Below, one piece after another: positions 20,345-30,808 of a DNA stretch of 64,000 nucleotides (position 1 is the stretch's first letter; every line of letters starts with the position of its first letter). The notes under the pieces were generated by a model that saw only the letters and a list, made by a program, of their open reading frames with translations, ran no database searches and had not been told where the DNA came from. Origin of the DNA: Erythrobacter fulvus. GTDB taxonomy: Bacteria; Pseudomonadota; Alphaproteobacteria; Sphingomonadales; Sphingomonadaceae. Location: NCBI RefSeq assembly GCF_028595285.1, contig NZ_JAQQXQ010000003.1, positions 245,507 to 309,506 on the forward strand, given 5' to 3'. The position numbers and the translations under genes were made by a program.

Positions 20345-20787
20345 GGCGCTTGTCCGCGATGGTGCGGCGCGCATCCGCGGCGCGTTGATAGACGTTTTCC
20401 CAGGTGGCAAAGGCGCGCCGGGCGGCGTCCTCGTCCAGCCGCTTGTCGGGGGCGAAAGAGTCGAACCCGCAGCGGCGCATGTGACTGAGCTGATCGATCC
20501 CGATATCGCCCACCGCGCGCAATTCGCCGGTAAAGCCTGCCTCGCGCAGGATACGGGCGGCGGAATAGCCGCGCCCGTCGCCGAACACGGGGAAGTTCAC
20601 TTCGACCAGCGCCAGCCGGTAAAGAAAAGGCAGGATCAACCGCGCATCATCGCCCGGTTCGATCCTGACGGCGGTCGCGTTGGTCTGGTCGCAGCAGGCA
20701 TCGACGGTGACGGTGCCGTGATCCACCGGCTCGTCATCGCGGAACCGGAACTGCACCTCGTCGGGGCTGGTGCCGAGGTCGCGGGCG

Positions 20788-20795
<8 letters not shown>
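20334..20795 (-). CDS. DUF934 protein of the sulfite reductase operon
   Basis: A 153-residue protein of the DUF934 family, which is almost always found beside cysI and cysH in proteobacteria and is thought to help assimilatory sulfite reduction; its biochemical role is unknown. The segment LVEVNFPVFGDGRGYSAARILRE is characteristic, followed by ELRAVGDIGIDQLSHMRRCGFDSF. I use the ATG at 20795 (MGNARDLGTS). It overlaps cysI upstream by 8 bases and cysH downstream by 11. Confidence 0.85.
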
Positions 20796-22419
<1,624 letters not shown>

Positions 22420-22420
22420 A

Positions 22421-22720
22421 TCAGATCACCCAGTCCCAGCCGGTCTTGTCGGCAGTCGGCACGGCGAGGTCACGCCGGACGGTCGGGCCGAGCGCGCGCA
22501 CCCGGTCCTTGATATGCGCAGGCCGGACATGGCCCGCCTCGTCGATGCTGGCTTCAATGGCGTAGGGCACGTTGACGCGGCGCGCGGCTTCCTCGCGGGC
22601 GAGGATCTCTTCGGCGTCATCGCCCACGTCCACCGCATCGTCGACAAACAGCGACCAGCCGCTGCCGTTCCACCACACCACTGCGCCGCTGCGCAGGTCA
22701 TTGCCGGTGAGGATCCTCAT
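22421..22720 (-). CDS. DUF2849 protein
   Basis: A 99-residue small soluble protein (MRILTGNDLRSGAVVWWNGSGWS...). Such DUF2849 proteins sit between cobA/cysG and cysI in many alphaproteobacteria; function unknown. The start overlaps the cobA stop by 4 bases and its stop is one base before the cysI start, so it is fully embedded in the sulfite-reduction operon. Confidence 0.85.
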   Translation of the reverse strand: MRILTGNDLRSGAVVWWNGSGWSLFVDDAVDVGDDAEEILAREEAARRVNVPYAIEASIDEAGHVRPAHIKDRVRALGPTVRRDLAVPTADKTGWDWVI

Positions 22721-23475
22721 TGCGCGGCCTCCTGCGCCAGTGCCGCGACAGCGATGTCATCGCGGGCGGTGACATCGCCGATCACGATCAGCGCGGGGCT
22801 TTTCACGCGTTCCGCCTCGACCAGATCGGGCAGCCCTGCGAGCAACCCGCGCAGCACCCGCATTTCGGGGCGCGCGGCATTCTCGATCACGGCGAGGGGC
22901 ATGTCGGGGGCGAGGCCGTCGGCCATCAGCTTCTCGGCGATTTGCGGGGCGGTGGAGACGCCCATGTAGATCACCAAGGTGCGACCCTTGCCGGCCAGGC
23001 CCGACCAGTCCTGTTCGGACAGGCCCTTGCACTGGCCGGCGACAAAGCTGACGATGCTCGACGCCTCGCGGTGGGTGAGCGCGATCTGCGCTGCGGCCGC
23101 CGCGCCGTTGGCGGCGGATATGCCGGGGACGACCTCTACCGGAACGCCTGCGGCACGGGCGGTTTCGGCTTCCTCGCCGCCGCGCCCGAAGATGAACGGA
23201 TCGCCGCCCTTCAACCGCACCACGTCGCGGCCCGCCAGCGCCTCGCGCACCAGCAGGGCGTTGATGTCCTCTTGCGGCAGGGTGTGGCGGGCGCGCTGCT
23301 TGGCGACCGAGATCAGCCGCGCATCGGGGCGGGCGAGGGTGAGGATATCGGGGCCTATCAGCCCGTCATGAACGATTACTTCGGCCCGCTCGATCAGGCG
23401 GGCGGCGCGCAGGGTCAGCAGGTCCGCCGGACCCGGCCCTGCGCCGACGAGATAGATGGTGCCAATCGCTTGCAT
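22717..23475 (-). CDS. cobA: Uroporphyrinogen-III C-methyltransferase
   Basis: This SAM-dependent enzyme makes precorrin-2, the precursor of siroheme. The 252 residues contain IYLVGAGPGPADLLTLRAARL at the N-terminus, the family loop RLKGGDPFIFGRGGEE near 82-97, VPGISAANGAAAAAQIALTHR, and VIYMGV. It has only the methyltransferase part of CysG; a separate gene at 55902-56708 supplies a dehydrogenase/chelatase-like part. Position in the operon indicates siroheme for the neighbouring CysI. The same product could also feed B12 synthesis. Confidence 0.93.
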   Translation of the reverse strand: MQAIGTIYLVGAGPGPADLLTLRAARLIERAEVIVHDGLIGPDILTLARPDARLISVAKQRARHTLPQEDINALLVREALAGRDVVRLKGGDPFIFGRGGEEAETARAAGVPVEVVPGISAANGAAAAAQIALTHREASSIVSFVAGQCKGLSEQDWSGLAGKGRTLVIYMGVSTAPQIAEKLMADGLAPDMPLAVIENAARPEMRVLRGLLAGLPDLVEAERVKSPALIVIGDVTARDDIAVAALAQEAAQ

Positions 23476-23542
23476 GGCAATGCAGATGGGCGAGTGCGGG
23501 CGGGCGTGCCAGCGAGAATGGTTTGGCCTGCCAGAAGCGCAG

Positions 23543-24643
23543 CTATTCCTTGGCTGCGCGATCGCCTTCCAGCGCCGCGATCAGCGCCTCGAACTGGGCA
23601 TTGCCGCGCAGGTTGATGTCGCGCTGCGGGAAGGGGATTTCGATCCCGTGTTCCTTGAACAGCCACCACAGGTTCTTCAGCACGGTGCTGCGGACATTGC
23701 CGACGCCTTCCTCGGGATCGACGATCCAGCAATGGATCGTGAAGTTCACCGAGTTGTCGCCATATTCGCTCATCCACACTGTCGGCGGGGGCGTGTCGAG
23801 CACGCGCGGTGCCTTCTTGGCGGCTTCGAGCATCAACTCTTCCGCCAGATTCATGTCGGCGTTGTAGCTGATCCCGACATGCACCTGCATGCGCACCTTC
23901 TTTGATGAATAGGACCAGTTTTCGACCTGGTTGATCATCAGGTTTTCGTTGGGAATCAGATATTCGCGCTCGTCCCGGGTGGTGACGGAAACCGCGCGGA
24001 TGCCGATCTTGCGGATCTGGCCGAAGGTCTCGTTGCCGGCCATGTCGGTCACCGCGATGACGTCGCCCGGCTTGATCGACTTGTCCATCAGCAGGATGAT
24101 CCCCGCGATCAGGTTGCCGAAGGTCTTCTGCAAACCGAACCCGATCGCAAGGCCGAAGGCGCCGCCGAAAAAGGCCAGCGCCGTCAGATCGATGCCGAGC
24201 AAGTCGATCCCGATGAAGAACGCCGCCGCCCACACGACGATGGTCAGCAGCTTTTCCGCCAGCAGCTTCTGCGTCTCGTCGAACCGGCCGACCTTGCGGA
24301 TCGCCCGCTTGCCGATCCGGTTGATCACCATCGCTGCGGTAATGACCAGCAGGATGACGCCGACGACCAGCAGGGCATCGAACAGCGAGATGCGGATATG
24401 GCCGACCTGCACCGCGATGGCATCAAGCCGTTCGAGGAACGCGCCGGCCGTCTTGCTTTGCGCGGTGACGCCTTCCTTCAGCTTGTCGGCGGCCTCGACC
24501 ACTTCGACTGTCGGGGTGGCCGACGGTTCGGGCAAGGGTGTGGGGGCAGGCGTCGCATCGGCAGGCGCAGCGGAAGCGCCGTCTGCGGGCGGGGTTTCGC
24601 TGTCGGTAACGACCGCCTGAGCGGCGGCTGCGAGGATATTCAT
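23543..24643 (-). CDS. mscS: MscS-family mechanosensitive channel
   Basis: A 366-residue small-conductance channel homolog. A Pro/Ala/Thr-rich N-terminal region of about 50 residues is followed by a membrane helix near 85-110 (ISLFDALLVVGVILLVITAAMVI), a second near 135-150, and the pore-lining TM3 region GLAIGFGLQKTFGNLIAGIILL at about 168-190. Then come the beta domain (DKSIKPGDVIAV) and the cytoplasmic C-terminal cage. Its start overlaps the metC-like stop by 4 bases, so it is cotranscribed with sulfur genes, which is odd functionally. There are 67 bases to cobA. Confidence 0.92.
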   Translation of the reverse strand: MNILAAAAQAVVTDSETPPADGASAAPADATPAPTPLPEPSATPTVEVVEAADKLKEGVTAQSKTAGAFLERLDAIAVQVGHIRISLFDALLVVGVILLVITAAMVINRIGKRAIRKVGRFDETQKLLAEKLLTIVVWAAAFFIGIDLLGIDLTALAFFGGAFGLAIGFGLQKTFGNLIAGIILLMDKSIKPGDVIAVTDMAGNETFGQIRKIGIRAVSVTTRDEREYLIPNENLMINQVENWSYSSKKVRMQVHVGISYNADMNLAEELMLEAAKKAPRVLDTPPPTVWMSEYGDNSVNFTIHCWIVDPEEGVGNVRSTVLKNLWWLFKEHGIEIPFPQRDINLRGNAQFEALIAALEGDRAAKE

Positions 24644-25839
24644 GGGCTCTCCATCCGGGCGAGTGCCTGTGCAAGATCGGCGATCAGATCGTCGGGGTCT
24701 TCCAACCCGATCGAAAGACGGATCGTCGGGCCAGCCGCATCCGGGCTGGGCATGATGCTGCGATAGTCCTGCGGCGCGGTCGCCAGCGCAAGGCTTTCGT
24801 ACCCGCCCCAGCTATAGCCGATCCCGAACAGCGCCAGTGCATCGACCACCCGCGCGGCGGCGGCGCGATCCTCGCTCGCCAGAACGAAGCCGAACAAGCC
24901 GCAGCCCCCGGTGAAATCGCGCGTCCATGTTGCATGGCCGGGGTCGGAAGGCAGCATCGGGCACAGCACCCGCGCGACCTGCGGCTGGCCTTCCAGCCAT
25001 TGCGCGATCTTCAGCGCCGATCGGGTCTGCGCTTCCAGCCGCACGCCCATCGTGCGCAATCCGCGCGCGGCCAGCGCGGCATCGTCGGGCGAGACGACCT
25101 GCCCCAGTTCCTGCGCGGTGCGGCGCAGCGCGGTGTACCAGCGTTTGCCCGCGCTGGCCGAGCCCATCATCAGGTCGGAATGGCCGCCGACGTGTTTCGA
25201 CAGGCTCATCATCACGATGTCGCAGCCATGTTCCAGCGCGGCGAAACCGAGCGGGCTGGCCCATGTGTTGTCGATCATGCTGACCGCGCCGTGTTCGCGC
25301 GCAATGGCGCAGAGCGCGGGGATATCGGGAACCTCGAAAGTCAGGCTGCCCGGCGTCTCCAGCCACACCGCCTTCACCGGATTGGCGAACAGCGCGGCAA
25401 AGCCATCAATGTCGAGCGGATCAAAGAAGTCGGTCGTCACTCCCATCCGCGCGAGCAGCCCTGTCGCCATGCTGCGCGAAGGATCATAGGCATTGTCGGC
25501 CATCAGCAGCCGGTCGCCGGGTTTAAGCACCGCCAGCATGCAGCCCGCAATCGCCGCGACGCCGCTGGGATAGAGCACCGTGCCATAAGCGCCGGGTTCG
25601 ATCGCGGTCAGCGCCTCGGCCAGCGCCCACTGTGTCGGTGCGCCGCGGCGGCCGTAGAAGAACTGCCCGTCGGTGTTGCTCTTGCCCGCCTCGCGCCGCG
25701 CCGCGTCGCTTTCGTAAAGATGGGTCGAGGCGCGCCACACCGGCGGATTGACCACCGGCCCGGTCCATTCGGGCCGCCTTCCGCCGCGCACAAGGCGGGT
25801 GGCGGGCTTGCGGGTGCTGTCGTCGCCTCCGCCGCTCAT
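24640..25839 (-). CDS. metC: Cystathionine beta-lyase-like PLP enzyme
   Basis: A 399-residue Cys/Met-metabolism PLP enzyme. The cofactor lysine is Lys215 in MSLSKHVGGHSD, with MIDNTWASP (188-196) as the usual acidic PLP contact and YGRRGAPTQWALAEALTAIE near 62-81. Sequence style (early YGRRGAPT, LETPGSLTFEVPDIPAL) fits cystathionine beta-lyase of alphaproteobacteria, which makes homocysteine from cystathionine. Overlaps on both sides (sseA upstream, mscS downstream) put it in one operon. Cystathionine gamma-synthase activity cannot be excluded. Confidence 0.85.
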   Translation of the reverse strand: MSGGGDDSTRKPATRLVRGGRRPEWTGPVVNPPVWRASTHLYESDAARREAGKSNTDGQFFYGRRGAPTQWALAEALTAIEPGAYGTVLYPSGVAAIAGCMLAVLKPGDRLLMADNAYDPSRSMATGLLARMGVTTDFFDPLDIDGFAALFANPVKAVWLETPGSLTFEVPDIPALCAIAREHGAVSMIDNTWASPLGFAALEHGCDIVMMSLSKHVGGHSDLMMGSASAGKRWYTALRRTAQELGQVVSPDDAALAARGLRTMGVRLEAQTRSALKIAQWLEGQPQVARVLCPMLPSDPGHATWTRDFTGGCGLFGFVLASEDRAAAARVVDALALFGIGYSWGGYESLALATAPQDYRSIMPSPDAAGPTIRLSIGLEDPDDLIADLAQALARMESP

Positions 25840-26693
25840 GCCTCAGGCCCCTGCGCTTTGGGGGTGGCGGGGTCCGCGCCCCATTCGCTCCAGCTGCCGT
25901 CATACAGCGCGGTATCGTGCTTGCCGATCAGGTGCAGCGCGAACAGCAGCACGCTCGCCGTCACGCCGCTGCCGCAGGTGGTGGTGACGGGTCGGGACAG
26001 GTCCACGCCTGCGGCCGCGAAGGCGGCGCGGATCGCTTCGGGTGCCTTGTAGGTGCCGTCGGCATTGAACAGATCGGTATAAGGCAGGTTGAGGCTACCC
26101 GGAATGCGCCCCATCGGCAGGCCGTGGACGGGATCGATACCGGTGCCGAACACCCGGTCGGCACTGCGGGCATCCACCACCTGTTCGGCGCTGCTGTCCA
26201 GATTGGCGAGCATATCCGCCTTGCTGCGCACGCCGGTTGCGGCGGCGAAGGTCGCGGGATCGGCGCGGGCGACGGGCGTCGTACCGGCTTCGAGTGCGCG
26301 CCCTTCCTCGCGCCATTTCGCCAGACCGCCGTCGAGGATCGCGACCTTGTCCCGTCCGTTCGCCGTCAGCATGAACCACGCCCGCGCCGCGGTGCGCACC
26401 GCGCTGTCATCGTAAAGCACGATCCGGTCGTCCGGCGCGATGCCCAGTCCCGAAAGATGGGCGGCAAGCTGATCGGGTCGGGGCAGGGCCTGCGGCGTCG
26501 CGGAGGTTTCGTCCACCAGCTTCGCCAGATCGAACAACCTTGCGCCGGGAATATGCGCGGCGGCGAATTCGGCCTGCGGATCGCGCTTGGCGGCAGGCAG
26601 GTGGCGCGAGGCGTCGAGCACCACGAGGCGCGGTTCGCCAAGGTGCGCCGCCAGCCATTCGGTAGAAACGAGGCTCGGGAAAGTTTCGTTCAT
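25836..26693 (-). CDS. sseA: 3-mercaptopyruvate sulfurtransferase
   Basis: A 285-residue two-domain rhodanese. The second domain carries the active loop CGSGVTAS with Cys240, the CG[S/T]GVTA pattern of mercaptopyruvate rather than thiosulfate sulfurtransferases. The first domain has the matching VVLDASRHLP start and YDDSAVRTAARAWFM but no cysteine. The ATG at 26693 is chosen because the family N-terminus is SLVSTEWLAAHL. It heads the operon with the metC-like gene and mscS. Confidence 0.9.
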   Translation of the reverse strand: MNETFPSLVSTEWLAAHLGEPRLVVLDASRHLPAAKRDPQAEFAAAHIPGARLFDLAKLVDETSATPQALPRPDQLAAHLSGLGIAPDDRIVLYDDSAVRTAARAWFMLTANGRDKVAILDGGLAKWREEGRALEAGTTPVARADPATFAAATGVRSKADMLANLDSSAEQVVDARSADRVFGTGIDPVHGLPMGRIPGSLNLPYTDLFNADGTYKAPEAIRAAFAAAGVDLSRPVTTTCGSGVTASVLLFALHLIGKHDTALYDGSWSEWGADPATPKAQGPEA

Positions 26694-26742
26694 CCGCCAA
26701 GGCCTAGCGTGCCTGCGCCGTGCCGCCAAGGGCAGCGGCGCA

Positions 26743-27891
26743 TCACGTGCCCTGCGGTGTCGCAATCGCGCGTGCCTTCAGCCCCGGCACCGATCCGGGC
26801 GGCAGGTCGAAGGGCAGCGGGTGAACCCGGCCCTCGGCCCCGCTCGGCGGGCCGATCACGAAACTGCGGGTCAGCACCTGCTGTTCCTGACCCTCGATCG
26901 TCACGTGCATCAGGGGGATGAACAATGCGGTGCGGCCCTGCATAATCGGCGCGATGGCGGAAAAGGGCAGTTGCACCTCGCCGCTGACGCTGCGGCTCTG
27001 GTTGGGGCCGATGCGCTCGATGCCGGCAAGATTGCGTGCTGAGGCGAGTGGCGCGGCATTGTCGGTTCCGCGCCGGGCGCTGGTGAGTTGCACCGCCACG
27101 GCCAGATCGCTCACGGCGCAATCGCTGCGGTTGGCAAGGGTCAGACGGTAATTCAGCGTCAGTGTCATCACGCTGCGGGTCGCACCGCTTATGTCGAGCG
27201 CAAGGTCGATGCGCGGCAGGACGGGTTTATCATCTCCCTCGATTTCCGTAGGAGGCGGGGCGAGGCGCAGCACGCGCGGCTTGCGCCGCCGCCACAGCAG
27301 CCATGCGCCCAGCAGCAGCGCCAGCATTCCGCCGCCTGCGGCAATCCAGCCGGGGGCGAGTATCCGCTGCCCCAGCGCCTCGGTCGGGGTGGAGGAGGGG
27401 GCTGACGCTATGGCGGGCTGATCGGCGGGCGGTTCGAGATTGCCGAAACCGGGCGCGGCGACGGATTCTCCGGCAGGCTCCGCTGTGGCTTCGGAAGTTG
27501 GCGCACCGGTTGCTGTCGGTGCCGGTGCTGGCGTTGCGGCAGGTGTCGGTCGCGGGCGGGGCGCGGTTGCGCCCGGGGTCGGGGCAGGCGCAGGCGCAGG
27601 CGTTGGCGTGAGTGTGGGCCTGACCGGCTGCGATGCGACGGAAGGCATGTCGAGCGGGACGGGTGCCGGGCTGATGCGCGGCGCGGGTGTTGTCGGGGTC
27701 GCGACGGCACGCGGCGGAATAGTTACCCCCGCACGTTCGTCCGCGGGGCCGGCAGGGGCGGGAGTCGGCGTAGCGGTTGGTTCCGGCAGCGAGAACCCGC
27801 CGGGATTGCTCTGTGCGGCAAGCGGCATGGAAGCCGTTGCCAGCAAGGCGGCAGCAACGCGGGGCGGGAAGGACGAAGAAACGCGGGTCAT
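26743..27891 (-). CDS. Membrane-anchored protein with Pro/Thr-rich periplasmic stretch
   Basis: A 382-residue protein of unknown function. From the ATG at 27891 it has a signal peptide (VAAALLATASMPLAAQ), about 150 residues rich in Pro, Ala and Thr with repeated TPTPAPAP units, and one membrane helix (WIAAGGGMLALLLGAWLLW, about 183-201) followed by RRRKPR. The C-terminal ~180-residue beta-rich domain contains LTLANRSDCAVSDLAVAVQL and would be cytoplasmic by the positive-inside rule. No catalytic motif is visible. Confidence 0.65.
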   Translation of the reverse strand: MTRVSSSFPPRVAAALLATASMPLAAQSNPGGFSLPEPTATPTPAPAGPADERAGVTIPPRAVATPTTPAPRISPAPVPLDMPSVASQPVRPTLTPTPAPAPAPTPGATAPRPRPTPAATPAPAPTATGAPTSEATAEPAGESVAAPGFGNLEPPADQPAIASAPSSTPTEALGQRILAPGWIAAGGGMLALLLGAWLLWRRRKPRVLRLAPPPTEIEGDDKPVLPRIDLALDISGATRSVMTLTLNYRLTLANRSDCAVSDLAVAVQLTSARRGTDNAAPLASARNLAGIERIGPNQSRSVSGEVQLPFSAIAPIMQGRTALFIPLMHVTIEGQEQQVLTRSFVIGPPSGAEGRVHPLPFDLPPGSVPGLKARAIATPQGT

Positions 27892-28009
27892 CGGTTCCGT
27901 ATGAGTGCGGTGTCGGGGCTGAACGGAGGCTGTGCGACATAGGGATCGACAGGTCGCCGCGTCCAGTTCCCTGCTTGCGCGCATCCCCCGTTCAGGGCAA
28001 CAGCGCGGC

Positions 28010-28483
28010 ATGACTACCTCATCCGATAGCCCCGCCGCCGTACCGCAGTTTCTCGGCAAGGACACCCCGCTGCCGACCTCGCCAGAGGAGGCGGTGCTCG
28101 ACTATGTGCCCAACCCGCGTCCGGGGCTGACCTATCTGGTGCGCTTCGTCAGCCCGGAATTCACCTCGCTGTGCCCGGTGACCAACCAGCCCGATTTCGC
28201 CCATCTGGTGATCGATTATGTGCCGGGCGAGACCATCGTCGAAAGCAAAAGCCTGAAGCTGTTTCTCGGCAGTTTCCGCAATCACAACGGCTTTCACGAG
28301 GATGTGACGGTCGGCATCGGGGTGCGCCTGTTTGAGGAGATGCGCCCGCAATGGCTCAGGATCGGCGGTTACTGGTATCCGCGCGGCGGGATCCCGATCG
28401 ACGTGTTCTGGCAATCCGGCCCTCCGCCGGCCGATCTGTGGCTGCCCGATCAGGGTGTCCCGTCCTATCGCGGGCGCGGTTAG
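28010..28483 (+). CDS. queF: NADPH-dependent preQ0 reductase QueF
   Basis: QueF reduces the nitrile of preQ0 (7-cyano-7-deazaguanine) to preQ1 in queuosine synthesis. From the ATG at 28010 the protein has 157 residues, the short unimodular type. The thioimide-forming Cys55 is in [11 protein letters not shown] with Asp62, and the QueF NADPH motif is ESKSLKLF (about 78-85). It is divergent from the minus-strand membrane protein gene, with 118 bases between the two starts. No other queuosine gene is adjacent. Confidence 0.96.
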   Translation: MTTSSDSPAAVPQFLGKDTPLPTSPEEAVLDYVPNPRPGLTYLVRFVSPEFTSLCPVTNQPDFAHLVIDYVPGETIVESKSLKLFLGSFRNHNGFHEDVTVGIGVRLFEEMRPQWLRIGGYWYPRGGIPIDVFWQSGPPPADLWLPDQGVPSYRGRG

Positions 28484-28492
28484 AGCGGTTTT

Positions 28493-28550
28493 GGCCCGAT
28501 TCTCGGCCGTTTAGGCCCGATTCTGGACGATTTAGACCCGGTTTCGGCCC
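28493..28550 (+). repeat. Three imperfect 21-bp tandem repeats after queF
   Basis: Units start at 28493, 28514 and 28535 (third incomplete) and share GGCCCGATTCT and a GATTTA/GTTTA end. Each can form a small GGCC/GGCC hairpin. They lie between the queF stop and a parS-like palindrome. Confidence 0.75.
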
Positions 28551-28555
28551 ACACC

Positions 28556-28581
28556 GGCAATGTTTCGCGTGGAACATTGCC
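28556..28581. promoter_or_regulatory. parS-like 26-bp palindrome
   Basis: The core TGTTTCGCGTGGAACA matches the ParB-binding consensus TGTTTCACGTGAAACA at 14 of 16 bases. The palindrome extends outward with perfect GGCAA/TTGCC arms. It sits between two convergent genes, so a transcription-termination hairpin is the alternative, but no T-tract follows. Confidence 0.5.
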
Positions 28582-28594
28582 ATGCCGGGGCTGG

Positions 28595-30808
28595 TCACAC
28601 CCCGATATCGAGCTGGATGAAAGCCGGCGCGCTCTTGCGTGCCTCGCGCCATTTGGCGAGCGGGAACGCGCCCTCTCCCAATGCCGCCAACGGGATGCCC
28701 GCTTCGGCCAACGCATAGGGTGAGATGCGGTGGCGGGTCATGAAACCGCCGCTACCATCACTGATGAGCGGCGTTTCGAACTTGAGCCCCTGGCTGTTCT
28801 CGGTAGCGTTGACCACCTGGCTCACCACCAGCTGACCATGGCCGAGATCGAGCACGACTTCTGTGCCCACCGGCACTCCGGCAAGCCCGGTGATGCGGGC
28901 GCCGGTCTTCGACAGGTTGCGCAGGATCACGTCGTAATAGTGATCCTCGTGGATCAGGCCGACCTTACGGAAGATCGAGATCCGCTCAGCGCGGTGCCGC
29001 GGCGGACCGCTGGGGCTGAATCTCATGGTTCCGTCCGCGACCTTCGCCAGCAATTCGTCCTGCTCAATCGCGGCCGAATAGATGAAGCCCTGCACCAGAT
29101 CGGCCCCGCGCTGCTTGACGAGATCAAGCTCGTCCATCGCCTCGACGCCTTCGGCCACGGTCTGCATGCCCAGCGCCCGGGCCAGCGCGACGATTGCGGT
29201 GATGATCGCCGGGTTCGTATCGCCATTCTCGGTGCAGCCGCGCACGAAGCTCTGGTCGATCTTGATCTTGTCGAAATGGCCGTGCTTGAGATAGCCGAGC
29301 GAGGAATAGCCGGTGCCGAAATCATCAAGCGCCAGCTTTACGCCGAGCGTCTTGAGGTCGCGGAAGATCGTGTCGACTGTTTCCGGATCGCCGACAAAAA
29401 CGCTTTCGGTAATCTCCAGCTCCAACCGCGACGCGCTCAGCCCTGATGCCTCGAGCGCCGCCGCCACCGACTTGCGAAAGCCGGGGCGTGCGAATTGCTT
29501 GGCCGAGACATTGACCGCGATGTTGATGCTCTCGGGCCACTTTGCAGCGTCCGCGCAAGCCTGTCGGAGCGCCATTTCGCCGATCCTGACGATCAGATCG
29601 TCATTTTCCGCAACCGGAATGAAGTGCGAGGGGGAAATGTCGCCCTCCTCGTCATCGTGCCAGCGCAGCAGCGCTTCGAAGCACCGCACTTCATTGTTCA
29701 CCGGGTCGACCAAAGGTTGATAGGCAAGCGTCAGCTCGCCGCTGTCCACGGCATCGCGCAGCCTGTCACCCAGCAGCGCGTTCTTCGAAGCCGCATCGCG
29801 CAATCCGCTGTTGAAGAAGCAGAATGTGCCGCCGCGCAATTCCTTGGCCGCATATAGCGCCATGTCCGCCGCACCGGTCAGTTCATCGGCATCAAGCCCG
29901 TCGTAGGGAGCGATCGCGATCCCGATCGAGGTGCCGATGATCGCCCGGCGTCCGTTGATCTGGTAGGGTTGCGACAGCAACTGTACGATGCGGTTGGCAA
30001 GATCCCCGAGCGTGCCGCGGTCGTCGATATCGGGCAGCAGGATCTGGAATTCGTCGCCGCCCAGCCGGCCCACTTCGCCGCTGTCCCTGACAATGCTTTT
30101 GAGACGTGCGGCAACCTGCTTGAGCAATTCGTCGCCCGACGGGTGTCCCATCGTGTCGTTGACGTGCTTGAACCGGTCGAGATCGAGCATCATCAGCGCG
30201 CAGCTGCGCTTGCTGGCACGGAACGCGGATAGCGTCGCAGTAAGCTTCTCTCCGAGTTTCCGGCGGTTGGTGAGGCCGGTCAACTCGTCGATCTGTGATT
30301 GCAGCGCCACCTTCATTTCATGGGCATAGTGGCTGGTGATATCGACCGCGGTGCCGCGATAGCCGAGAAAGCGCCCGCCCATGCCGAGACGGGGGCGTCC
30401 GTTTAGCCGCCACCAGCGCGTGCCGTTCTCGCCCACGCTCCCTTTTTTCGGGGCAATGGCGACCACGTGCTCCTCGATCTTCGAATGTGTCTTCAGCTTG
30501 AAGCCGATCGAGCGCTGTTGCGGTGCGCCGGGTTCGGGATCGATATCGCTGAAGATACGGGTCGCGGGCTGGCCGATCAGCTCTCCTGCGGGAAGACCAA
30601 GATCGCCGATCGCGCGTTGGGACAGGAATGTCAGGCAACCCTCGGCATCGGTCGCCCAGAACATGCCGATGCCCATTTCCTCGATTTCGCTGAGCATCTT
30701 GGCGTGGTTGGCACGCGTTGCGGATCGTCGGCCGACGCCCCGGTTTTCCGAGGGCGAGGCCGTTTTCGCTGCCTGTTCCTTCACCGACTTGAGAAAGCCC
30801 AACGGCAT
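28595..30808 (-). CDS. PAS-GGDEF-EAL-PilZ cyclic-di-GMP protein
   Basis: A 737-residue signalling protein without obvious membrane helices. A PAS sensor lies at about 38-160, and a GGDEF domain at about 174-335 with intact GGDEF (250-254) but no RxxD inhibitory site before it. The EAL domain spans about 346-595, with EALLRW (378-383), DDFGTGYSSLGYL and NVSAKQF. The C-terminal PilZ-like domain, about 640-715, has RISIFRK...NLSKTGARI. All key residues of both catalytic domains seem present, so it may make and break c-di-GMP; the PilZ part may be the sensor. It is monocistronic. Confidence 0.92.
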   Translation of the reverse strand: MPLGFLKSVKEQAAKTASPSENRGVGRRSATRANHAKMLSEIEEMGIGMFWATDAEGCLTFLSQRAIGDLGLPAGELIGQPATRIFSDIDPEPGAPQQRSIGFKLKTHSKIEEHVVAIAPKKGSVGENGTRWWRLNGRPRLGMGGRFLGYRGTAVDITSHYAHEMKVALQSQIDELTGLTNRRKLGEKLTATLSAFRASKRSCALMMLDLDRFKHVNDTMGHPSGDELLKQVAARLKSIVRDSGEVGRLGGDEFQILLPDIDDRGTLGDLANRIVQLLSQPYQINGRRAIIGTSIGIAIAPYDGLDADELTGAADMALYAAKELRGGTFCFFNSGLRDAASKNALLGDRLRDAVDSGELTLAYQPLVDPVNNEVRCFEALLRWHDDEEGDISPSHFIPVAENDDLIVRIGEMALRQACADAAKWPESINIAVNVSAKQFARPGFRKSVAAALEASGLSASRLELEITESVFVGDPETVDTIFRDLKTLGVKLALDDFGTGYSSLGYLKHGHFDKIKIDQSFVRGCTENGDTNPAIITAIVALARALGMQTVAEGVEAMDELDLVKQRGADLVQGFIYSAAIEQDELLAKVADGTMRFSPSGPPRHRAERISIFRKVGLIHEDHYYDVILRNLSKTGARITGLAGVPVGTEVVLDLGHGQLVVSQVVNATENSQGLKFETPLISDGSGGFMTRHRISPYALAEAGIPLAALGEGAFPLAKWREARKSAPAFIQLDIGV

